Source: Beroe forskalii
Lineage: Eukaryota; Ctenophora; Nuda; Beroida; Beroidae
Assembly: GCA_011033025.1 (NCBI GenBank)
Contig: WFMF01000082.1
Coordinates: 310,001-374,000 of the forward strand
DNA: 64,000 bases
Reading direction: 5' to 3'
In this document: piece after piece, positions 26,401 through 38,400 of the stretch
How the letters are laid out: each line of letters opens with the position of its first letter
How positions within the stretch are numbered: the first letter of the stretch is position 1
Notes under the pieces: model-generated
Databases searched by the model: none
What the model was told of the DNA's origin: nothing
What the model saw: the letters and a program-made list of their open reading frames with translations, nothing else
Program-made: the position numbers and the translations under genes

Positions 26401-29400
26401 TATAGTCCGATCCCCATCAGGCGAGTGTCTATGAATTTGGACATCCATGAAAACGTCAGAGAGTTCTAAAGATCCCTGATTTTGCCTTACATGTTTTCAA
26501 GAATCACGATATCACGCAGTCCTGATAATTGCTCTTCACCACACCTTCCACCCTCGTTTACAGCTCTTATTCTGTGGGAAACATGAGTTGCTGTCCACTT
26601 TGTACTTTGCTGTTAACTACTGGCAGTATCCCTGCCGAGTGCTTATAATTCTGAGTTAGTGTCGGTTAACACGGAGCAACATGTTACAGGCTCTGATCTC
26701 ATGTAGCTACCATCTATAACTGGGCTCATGGATTTATATCGCTCTGTGAGAATTTCTAAGATGTATCAATGGTGATTACTGCTGCGTGTAATGAAAACAC
26801 CGACTTGGTAAGGGGCATACTTGGGTCACACTTGGGGAGATGCCGCACACATGGGGCAGGGCGCATACTTGTGACACTCTATTTTTGGGTTAAAGGCATA
26901 ATTGGGACACCCTTGAGGGTAAGGGCATACTTGGGTAAATGCCATGCCTGCGACACAGTTTGGGTAAACCGGTTAAAAGAGCGATGCTCTGGCAGAAGAC
27001 CGCGAGTTGCTAACATGGATAACGTGTTGCAGGTGCCGCAGAAGAACCGGGTCGTGCTACAGCAGGAGATTCTATCCTGGATGAGGTCATGGAGATAGAC
27101 GGAGTGGTGGCTGAGATAACCCAGCTGAGGAAATCTGGGGAATTCCCAGGTACTTGCTTTTGGTTCTAATATATCGAGCCTGACAATTAACATATGTGGT
27201 ACGTAGTGGTACCACAAGGAGGACTGGAAGTGGTTTGAAATTAAAGGCTACGATTTTTTCCTGTTCCCAATAGCGTTTTTGTTTTACAAAAAGGCATTGA
27301 GAATAGGTTAGCAGAGATCGTGTTTTGTGGGGGTTGTGTGTATACTACCTTTACGCGTACTGTTAAATCTGAAATAGGTGGTGTGCTGAAATTGGTCGTC
27401 GTATGTATGCATGTCACTTTTTCGATCAACTGCTCCTTTATAATATCACTCGCGTCAGAGTAGCTTGGTGTAGTGGCATCCTTCGCATTATGGCTGCAGC
27501 TAGCTAACTGGGCTACTTTGTAGGTATTTGAGTTCAATGCTCTGTTCATGCTGATGTTCTTTATCAAAATTTAACAATTCTTTAATCATAAAATCAAAAC
27601 TTAATCAATTTTCACGGAATCAATCAGATTGGATTTCAATCACACAGCCATTTGGACTTCTTTAAGTAGCGGGCAGTTCGGCCAATTTACAATGGGCAGT
27701 ATTAGTGCCATCAGTTATGAATGATCTAAAGAATTGACTACAGGAAAGTAAAACATGAGAGTTTGTCTCGGTTCATGATTGATAACAATGATAATATATC
27801 TGAATCTTTAATCTTGGTCAGTAATTAATACCTATATTGTGTATCTCACTTTTGAAAATATCAAGGCGGGGTACAATATTAGCGAACATTGCAATGATAT
27901 CTGCAACGCAACACAAAAGAAAATTTAACGCGTAACCAAAATGGTGATCATAGTTATAAAACTCTGAACGGCGCGCAACGAATCTTCAAAATCAAAGAGT
28001 TCTATGAAATGGCGGGAACGCGCGCGCGAACATTTGACACGTGGAACGAAATCGCCCACGTGATATTTAGATCCGCGCGCGTCATATCAAACTTGTAGGC
28101 GATAGAAATGTATATAGCTCCCGCATAACGAGGAATATTTATAAAATTGATTCAATGATGTTAGTATTGCGATGTCACACTTGATAGAAGGAGCGTTTCA
28201 TCACGGAAAATTATTTCTTGCTCTTATAAATTCCCGTAGGTGTACGCCCGCGATTGTATCTTGATTTGTGAGGTCATTTTTATGCTTTATCGTCAACTCA
28301 ATATGTCAGTAAATAAGACGGTCAATGGTCAAATGACAGCGTGTTCTAATAGTAATACCAGCCCCGGGGAACAGGAAATTAAGCGCCTGCAAGTGCATAC
28401 GGGAACAATCAACAACGCACAAGAAATGCTGCGGCAGGCGCAATTCTTGTTTTTCATTGAAGTACGCCCATGATAATGATTCACCCGTATAAATCAACTG
28501 TTTATACCCCTACTGATAGCTCACACTTATTCTCTTATAGCCTTCTGTAACGCAGGGGAGAGAAGGAGTGGGACCCCACCCTCGAGGGGGAGCAGCCCCC
28601 TTCCCTCGAGGGGGAGCAGCCCCCTTCCCTCCGCCCCGGGGAGCAGCCCCCTTCCCTCCGCCCCGGATGTGGGGGAGTACATCGTCCTGGACACTAACGT
28701 CCTCATCCACGACCTTCCTTTCGTCAGAGACCTGGTCGAGTGCGCGGACTCGGGTAAGGAACCTATGCAGTTTGTTAACTAGGCTGCATGACCATTTAAT
28801 GATTGATTGATTTAATCTCATGATCTGCACTTCTTGGCGGTGAGAGTAGCAAGTGAAGACGCCAGACGGCTCAGATTTGTCACAAATCTGATGTGATCAC
28901 GCGCGACTTTTACACTTAAACATAGACATTTCACAGTTTTCTATTGGTTGATACGATGTCAGGCAGTCCCTATTGGCTGGTATGAAGCCACGTGATTACA
29001 CGTGACTCCTTACTCGGTATTTCAGTAAGAAACGGCGTGGTTGTTATTCCTTGGATAGTGCTTCAAGAGCTCGACGGACTCAAGTCTTCTGCAGCTGTGA
29101 AGTCCGCCGCAAGAAAAGCAACAAACTTCCTCCTGGTTTGTGAAGTTCACTTAAATTTAATGGTTTATCCGTGCTGTCAGCCAATAGCGCAGGACGCTGG
29201 TGTCGCGCGTTCCAAAAATGAGAACTATTCTGAAATTTCCGAGTCGCGCGGCCCCATGTATGTAAGTGCCTCTACTGTTTGGTCGGTATCATGTACGTAC
29301 ATGGCTGTCGTCTGGAAGATTCAGGCGGATTCCGCTTAGCTGAGCTGATTCCGCTAAGCTGAGTCCGCTGAGTGGGTTCTTCCTTTCTTTGTTATTGAGA

Positions 29401-32400
29401 ATATCGGGCATTCAAATGTCTGTGCCCTAGTTCCGATGTTTTTCCTCATTCATTTCATCTCCAGGAGCTAAGGAAAAACAGATCGAGTTGCATCCTGTTT
29501 GAGGCGGACTCCCGGGAGCGCACTGAGCTACCGGATGACAGGATCATACAATGCATGGAGTGGATCAGAGGGTCAGGTGAGTGGATCAGAGAATCAGGTG
29601 AGTGGATTAGAGAATCAGGTGAGTGGATTAGAGAATCAGGTGAGTGGATTAGAGAATCAGGTGAGTGGATCAGAGGGTCAGGTGAGTGGATCAGAGAATC
29701 AGGTGAGTGGATCAGAGAACCAGATGAGTGGATCCGAGAATCAGGTGAGTGGATCAGAGGATCAGGTGAGTGGTCAGTGGATTAGAGAATCAGACAGATG
29801 AGTGGATCAGAGGGTCAGGTGAGTGGATCAGAGGATCAGGTGAGTGGATCAGAGGATCATGTGAGTGGATCAGAGAATCAGGTGAGTGGATCAGAGAATC
29901 AGGTGAGTGGATCAGAGGATCAGGTGAGTGGATCAGAGAATCAGGTGAGTGGATCAGAGGATCAGGTGAGTGGATCAGAGGGTCAGGTGAGCGGATCAGA
30001 GAATCAGGTGAGTGGATCAGAGAATCAGGTGAGTGGATCAGAGGATCAGGTGAGTGGATCAGAGAATCAGGTGAGTGGATCAGAGAATCAGGTGAGTGGA
30101 TCAGAGAATCAGGTGAGTGGATCAGAGAATCAGGTGAGTGGATCAGAGAATCAGGTGAGTGGATTAGAGAATCAGGTGAGTGGATCAGAGGATCATGTGA
30201 GTGGATTAAAGGATCAGGTGAGTGGATCAGAGAATCAGGTAGGTGGATCAGAGAATCAGGTGAGTGGATTAGAGGATCAGGTGAGTGGATCAGAGAATCA
30301 GGTGAGTGGATCAGAGGATCAGGTGAGTGGATCAGAGAATCAGGTGAGTGGATCAGAGAATCAGGTGAGTGGATTAGAGGATCAGGTGAGTGGATCAGAG
30401 AATCAGGTGAGTGGATCAGAGGATCAGGTGAGTGGATCAGAGGATCAGGTGAGTGGATCAGAGAATCAGTTTTAATATGATATTGGGACCTTGCACTCGG
30501 TGTGTAATATCACGGTATGCACCTTTTGCTCGTTAAACCATTCATTACCAAAAACATTATATCCTCAATGTAATGTAATTTTATTACCTAGTTGATAAAT
30601 TAAACATATTTCATTTCAGAAATTGAGGAAAAACGTGTTTTCCTAGTCTCAGAAGACAAAAACTTGTGTTTGAAGAGCGATGTGAAAGGATTCCCTGCGC
30701 ATAGTATCGCTGAAATCAGAGAAATGATGATCAGTGATTCGGGGGACGTCGGGAAGGCTTCTGTTTCGGAGGCGAAGCTAGATTCGAAGTGGTTAGGTAT
30801 GTTGCATCTCTATGTTATTTGAGGGATTGCTGCAAACTGGCTGAATGTGACGTTTTGACTTGTGTGTCAATGGCGATTGGTTGCACCGCCTGCTATGTGG
30901 CTGTTTGTTGTAGATTCTCTTGCCTGTGATTCTGTGATTAATGCCTGAATGATAACATCCCTGATCCCGCAATGCATGAACATCTCATTCTCTCATTTCA
31001 TTAAAATTAAATGAAACTAATAAGATAATATGATGTTACTACACACTATTGAGGTGTGGATTGGTGAATATTCCTCGAGGCGAAGCCGAGTGGAATATGG
31101 GAAATCCACACCGATATCCGTGTGTAGTAACATTATTATTTAACGATCCAAAAAAAGTACGAGGCCGCTCCGTAATCTGGATTTCAAACTCGGCGAACGG
31201 GCTGTGAGTTAAATAATAAGATATAAATATTGATTGACTTGCTACGATTACGAAATATTTATATCAAATATCAATTGATATATTATTGGATAGATTTTGA
31301 TTAATTAGGATTGATGAACTTTATTCAGCTTGGTATTTTTCAGATTTAATTAAAAATTTAATTTCCATGAGCAATAAGTTCCATGAGTCTATGCTTCGCT
31401 GCATGATGGATAACAGTAGGACCTTAACTTACCGGATATTTGTTATGATAAGGATTCCGATAAGGATAAATTATTCTGATCAACGATGACACGTGACCAC
31501 ATTATACCTGTTTATTCAACATCTTCAGCTAATTGACTGGGCTAATTAGATCCCAGACGGGCTAATTACTGAATTGACATGATCAGGATGCTTGCAATGG
31601 CTTCGATTTCCTAGCTGAACAATAACATGGAGTTTCGAGCTCATTAGTAATTTAGTCCATTATATTTCGTGGGAAAGGGTGGAATCCCCTAATTAGAACC
31701 CGGTAACTTTATAAGGTTCTGCTGTTGCATAATTGATAGAATCTCTATTTTCCATTCTTGACATTGGCAGTGGCACTGTGACCCCGTAACACCTGTATTT
31801 CGATGCACCATGATAAACTTGATATTTAATCTGATTACTCTGAACAGGAACTGATTAGGCCCCATCGCTATGTAAACATTGCTGCTGCCACTTTCTCTGT
31901 CATCTCCTTTGCTAAAATCTGCCCCTTATTTATCCTTTACCTGGGTGTCTTTCATGAACGCAAATACTTGCACTTAACAAAAACTTAAGTAGAAATTTAA
32001 GTACGACTCTCCAATTGTCTTTCATGAAACTGAAGTTAAGTGCAACTTTTTACTTAACTTTTGTATTTAAGTGCGACATGAAATATTTAAGTGCAACTTT
32101 TCCTCTTGCATAACTAACTCTGCGTGACACTCCATATATGGTGCGTTATGCTCGCGTGATGTAATGGACACCGCCTTAACTCCAGAAAAATACTTAAGCC
32201 GTACTTAACTTGTGGAGATTTAAGTAAAAAGTTAAGAGTGGTCTATACCGCTCTTAAACCGTACTTAACTTGCACTTAGGGAATCTGTGGATAAGAGCCA
32301 CCATATAACTGCCAATTGTGACGAGTATTAAAATGCCATTTTAATATGACAATATCATTATTATCAATGAAGATGGAAGTCCATTCAGTAATTAACGTCT

Positions 32401-35400
32401 ATTTCATCCGCATGGTATTATATGGTAAATGCTTCAAGTCATGAATGAGTCAATGACGCTATTTCTGGCCAGCTGTCCCAGTTTCAGGCCTCAGGGCTTC
32501 TTTGTCACACGTATTTTCCTGATGTTTGCGTGTGATGGGAACTTCATTTTCTTTCCTCTTCATCTCCTTCACATCATCATCCACACTGCATTCAAGGTTC
32601 CGATCCCTACATTATGTTTGGCTTTTTGGGTAAGGAACGGCTACGGCAAGTAAACAATAATATCTCGATGAAAGGGTGTAGAATCACGAATCATGTTTCC
32701 CGTTGAGATGTACATCCTACTTCAAACTCTCTGATTGGCTAGTGTTTCGGACACATGACCCGCGTTACCTTGATCACGTACCCCCCCAACCCATCCCCTA
32801 ATCCTCCCCCGGGAAATCTTCTCCTCTTCATTCCTTTCTCCCCGAAACCTTCTCCGCTGGAGTAGACAGCTTTTTGATGGAGAAGAAAAAGAAGGAGGAA
32901 GAAGACGACGACGCCCTAAACAAAGGTATTAAAATTTTAAGAAAACAGTTTTTAAATTTTTATAAACTAAAGATCTAACTGATTATTGCCTTTTAAGTTG
33001 TTAAACAAACAAACCCCCCCTCCCTGGAAAAACTACAATTCTGTAACGGGTTGAGCATAACAAATAGCCGATAAGGGTTTCCCTTTTTATGTGAGGGGGG
33101 AGGAGCCGTCCCACACTCACAATGCCCCAAAAATGAAACATCCCCCGGGGGAAATAGGCTTTAAAAATACAACCTAACACAGATATGAAAATGACGCCAT
33201 CCTACCTCTTTTTTCTCACCCCTTTAAAACCCCAACGTTTTTACTCAACTCCTGGCAGCTGGGCAGGGGCCCCCGTAAATTTTGATTCTCACAAGATTAT
33301 GAAACATTTGTTCTCAATCTGAGGTTGGTTGAGAAACACCCCCAGTTAGATTTAAACATTGCTCATTCTCACGATTATGAAACATACTTATACAAAAAAA
33401 AACCGGGATAAATAATTGCTTTTCTCCCCCTTCTCACCTGGAAAACAAAAAATGATGTCTTTTGAATACTCACAGTTCAATTTCGATTTCAAAAATGTTG
33501 ACAATCTAAAATACCAAATGAAAAATCAGTTTTACCCCCTCATATGATTGTAGTCAAACTCACCACTAATAACAGCTGCCATAATATTTGAGGATTTTTG
33601 AATTGAAAGACCCGGGCCCCAAAACCCCCTCCCAGAGAAAAACCCACCAAGAAATTGGTAAATCCTCAGTTTTCTACCACCTTTTGAGTCCACTTGGGGT
33701 CCCCTTTTCATTCCTTATACAATATTTGATGGGGAGGGAAAAAATTAAAATAAGGGCGATTTTCATAAAATACTCAACAATCCTTACACTCGAACTTGGA
33801 AATTGGGTTGGGCCCACCATTGAACAAAAAGCTATACAAAATTTAAAATATTCAAATGATCCCGCCCATTGACTAGGGGGTTCAAATGCCACTTTTCCAA
33901 AAGGGGGTTTCCCCCTTTTGGAAAATTTCCCCAAAATTCTCCCCGGGGAATTTATTCATGCTGCCCAAGATAATATAAATTAAAAATCTTTAAAAGGGCA
34001 CCCCAAACAAACTAAATTCTTTTTGCTAACGAAAAGATTTGAAAAAAATTGAGGGTCTGAGATGTTTTAAATTTTTTTCTATTTGAAACAAGAATATAAT
34101 TTCAAAGATCATACCGATAAAAAAATCTAATAATTTCTTCTTTTTAACCCCTCTCCCAAATTGTCCCAAAAAAAGGATTACAATTAAAAACCTCAATCTT
34201 CTTTCTGATAAGATCGTTCCCAAAAAAGCCCATTAATTTTTTTCACTGTGGGTTACAAAAATCGGAGACACGCGCCAACTAGTCCAAAAAAATGTTCCCA
34301 AAAAAGCCCTTCCTTAACCCTTTTAAAAATTAGGTTTTCCTTGACCCGTTAAATTTGGGCCTTTTGGCAGACAAATTAACCAAAAAACACTGAACCCCTT
34401 TTTTGGGGGTTCCGTGGCTTGGGTTTTTTTAAATTTTGGGTCAGGAAGGTCAGAGATTGTTTTTGGGGGGGAAAGAAGCCCAATGGCCCTGTTTTATACG
34501 ACTTGTTAATAAACATATGCCCCAAAATGATCAGAAAAAAGTTATGGCCCAAAAAAGGGTTTTTAAACCATACCGGGAAACAAAATTTAGATTTTCGAAA
34601 ATCCCTTAGTAACCTGTGTTTGAAGCGATTTATCGACGGTTCCTTTTTAGCCTTTAGACCATGTAGAATCGAATTAGCTTCCCCTTAAAACCCCTCTATC
34701 TTTTATGGCAAAATTAAAATTGACCCCCCTTTTCTTAAAATTGGGTTTTAAAAATTTTTTAAACCCGCCCCAGGGAAAGGTCGTAGAGACTCGTTTGGGC
34801 GCAAACGAAGCGCAATGGCCATAAGCGTTTATATACGACTTGTTAATAAACATATCTTAAATGATCAGAGAAAAAGTTGCGACCGAAAACAGTTTTTAAG
34901 CCATACACGAAGCAAATTTTCGGTGATTTTCGAAAATCCGTTAGTAACCTGTGTTTGAAGCGATTTATCGATGGCTGCTAGCCTTTTAGACCATGAATCG
35001 AATTAGCTCGGTCGCGACATCTGATCTAGATGGCGATGTCAGATATTGACCACGCCCTTTTTCTTAAGGTTATGCAGGCTTGATATTTCGCCAACTTGGC
35101 TCGGGAAGGTCGTAGAGACTTGTTTTGGGCAAACGAGCGCGGCTTTAGTCATGTTTATTGCGCATATCGCTTTCTGTGCCTCTGAGACATAAGACAAAGT
35201 CTTTCAACCTTCCTGGTAGGGAAATCCAGCCGATGTAGCAACGTAGCGTGTAAAAGTACGTTGGGTGATTTCCCAGTTTCTTGATGTCTTGGATTCCCAA
35301 TTGGACACGAAATCCAATGAACAGCGTGTAAACGTTTGTTTGTATATAAATTGTTCCAAAATCCGCATGTTTGAGGGATAAGCATGGCTATTGGGCTTCT

Positions 35401-38400
35401 TTCTGACCAATACCTAACTTTTAAGACCAAATAAGAAGTGGCTACGACCTTCTTGGGCTCAGATAAAGTCAATAACGCCTTTGCGGAAAAGTCCGTTTTC
35501 ACCCTTAATTTGTTAATGATATTTTTAGAGCATATTATGTGTGTCAACAATTATTTTGATAAGCATATTATATGAGTATATTATGTATTTAAACGATCAA
35601 GAGCAGGGTGCTAGCTTATAGCTACAGTGAGAACTGGGAGTGAACACCCGATTGTAAAACCATTTTTAAATTGAAAATCAAGTTAGGTTGTGTATAAAAC
35701 GAGGCTTCATTTGATCTATTGATGAACTTGCGAATTGTAGAATTCACCAGCCCCAATAGCAACCAAAGGTTTCTTAATCTTTAGGGGATCGTTCACATAT
35801 TACGTAATCAGCCGAGGGGGGGAGGGGGTTTCCAAATGATTACGTTTGATTACGAGGGGGGGGAGGGGGGTTTGGCAATGATTACGTAATCAAAATATCT
35901 AAATTTTCATGAAAATTTCAAGGATTTTGTGAAAATTCACGAATTTTCATGAAAATTTTAAAGGATTTTCATGAAAATTTCAAGAATTTTTATAGAAATT
36001 GAAAAATTTTCATGAAAATTTCAATAATTTTTTATGAAAATTTAAAAGTTTCCGAATTTTTATTACCAAAAATTAACCATTTACAGAAAAAATTGTCAAA
36101 ATTTCATAATTATGATTAAAACATGATCTACTCTAACTCAATATGGATCAGAATGTATAGTTCCTTTAGTGCTGCCCATATAGGAGGGATGTACTCCATT
36201 CGTTGAACTCTTCCAAACCAATTCAGTGCCTCTTTGTATATAAAGGTTTGCTGCTCTGTGCTTGATCAGAGGTTCCGGAGGCCTTTCTTTCCCTAGAGCT
36301 CTAGGAGTTGATGCCAGAGCAGGTCTTGGCGTACATCCGCAGCTCCATTATCCAGAATCACTCTTTTTGATGAAGGTGTAGGAAGCTGCAAGTTGTCTGT
36401 GGTGTTGCCAGACTCTGATCTGGCACTTAGGGGCTAGGGGCTGATCTGGATCTTGGGTTGTCTGCGGCTTTTGGTGGCAGATGGGCAGGACACGGATACT
36501 AAACTTTGGTTCCATCGGTTTTGAAGGAGGTTGAGGTGGGACCAAGACGTTGATTTCTGGCTCTTTAGGTGAAACTGGGGCCTCAGGTGTAGAGGAGGAG
36601 GAGGATGATCTGTTGGAGGTAAAGGAGGATGATGAGCAGATGAGGGATGCGTTGGAGGAAGAGAAAAAGGAGGAGGTGTCCATCTCATGTCAGAGGAGTT
36701 GTCGTAGGCGAGATTTCCGTAGGAAAAACTAAAAGAAGCTTTGAATGTCATCTTCAGGTCGATGATGTTGATGATTGAATTGAAACACACGATACTGTTC
36801 TAGTTTTTTGGTGACGTCAAAAATCTGAAGGAGGGGGGGGGGTCGGGCCATGATTACGTAATATTTTCCGGAAAAGAGGGGGGGTTTGGCCATGATTACG
36901 TTTGATTACGGAGGGGGGGGGGAGGGGGGTAAAAAATGCCCAAAAATTGATTACGTAATATGTGAACGATCCCTAGCCATGCAGCTCCCACGAAGCTCTC
37001 ATTAGTTCCCACACAGCTTCCTTAATGAGCTCCCACGCAGATTAGATGCAACACAGCTCCCAATTGTTTGCTCCCATAGATGAGATCTTTCAGATTATCC
37101 TTTACAGGAGTAACCACGATGGTACCTTGACAAAGCTAAGGCATTCGACAATATGGACCAAGAGCTGGGTCAATGTGGGGTTTAGGGTAAACGTCTTCTT
37201 TGGATCCTTAAATACAGGAATTGATTTGTGACCATGAAAGGCTTCCATTCTCCTCTCACTCGTCCTCAGTGAAGTACCTCAAGGGTCGGCTCTTGGTTTC
37301 ATACTCTTCCTCACACACATAAACGATCACCAATGCCATATCGGCATATCACAGGCTTCTGGAAGTTTTGCCGACGGTGCCAGAATCACTATCAGCAAAG
37401 TGTGTTGATGTCCCTGTTCTCCAGGACGACCTCAATTCCGTGGTGAATTAAGCAACTCTGATTAGCATGGTGCTACATAAAACAAATTTAATACCTCGCC
37501 TACATGACTTCATACAGGAAGATTCTCTTACTGTTCGTGTTGATAATATCTTGGGATCTTTCTTTCACTGCTGAGTTGTTCCAGTGCAGCACCCCATCAA
37601 GACATAATCGTGTCAAATACCTTGGTTTTCACATCCTTCTAGATTCCAGACATGACGTGGTCTCTTCTGGCTTTCTGAAACGGTTTGCTGCCCAAAATGG
37701 AAGTAAAATGGCTTAAAGTGGGTGCTCAGTGTATTCTCATACCGATCAAAATAAGTCCTTCTTACGCTGTACAAAACTGGAAACTTGAATCCAAGTTTCC
37801 AGTTTAGAACCCTCTACACAGTCCAAGACATCAACATACTGGAATCCACTCAACTTCTTTACAAACTACATTATTGGAAGTACCACTGGGAAAGGTTGAC
37901 GAGATTTGGTAGATAATGTCCTCTCGAGGCACAGAGAGTTATATTTGGTAATGTACATTTAGAAGTTCTGGCATTATATTTTGTGAAACGACCTAGAATA
38001 CCCTTCCACTGAATTGGATCACGGGCGGCCTACTTAACAGTTGATCCAATTAGGTTTCTATTAGATGCAGACAAGAGGCAGGTGCTATCACAGGTACGCA
38101 GAAATTGACAGTTTTTCGCTCATACCTATGCTTCTGAGTCATATATTATAAACTCAAAATGAAGTCTCTGGGACCTTCCTGGGCCAAAATTACAAAATTG
38201 TCTACACTAGTCCACTACGCCCCTCATGTGTCCAAATTATCAGTTTTCGTCCAAAGGGAATATGTTTATCGGTAAGTTTCTTATGGTCATTGCTATTCGT
38301 TTGTACTCACGACGAATTCTCTTTGACGTTTCTGGGCCAAGATACAAAAATTGCCTCCGCTATGTCCAACGGGCGCCCAAAAATCAGTTTTTCGCCCACA

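Larger units (their letters stand above)
24621..31946 (+). repeat. large direct duplication, copy 1
   Basis: This stretch is near-identical by eye to 32788-44062, apart from insertions in one or other copy. It carries SWT1 exon 4 (end), exons 5-9 and the introns between. Only this copy has 27258-28452. Only this copy has the intact empty site for the 4.9-kb transposon (AAC at 26310-26312). Confidence 0.85.

Noticed and set aside
29770-30480. 236-codon frame of EWIRESG heptads
   Set aside because: This is the 21-bp donor array read as protein, without a start. The real exon 8 frame meets a stop near 29783 before this block.
36348-36790. Ser/Pro-rich frames inside the nested TIR element
   Set aside because: Low-complexity composition on both strands, and no transposase motif.
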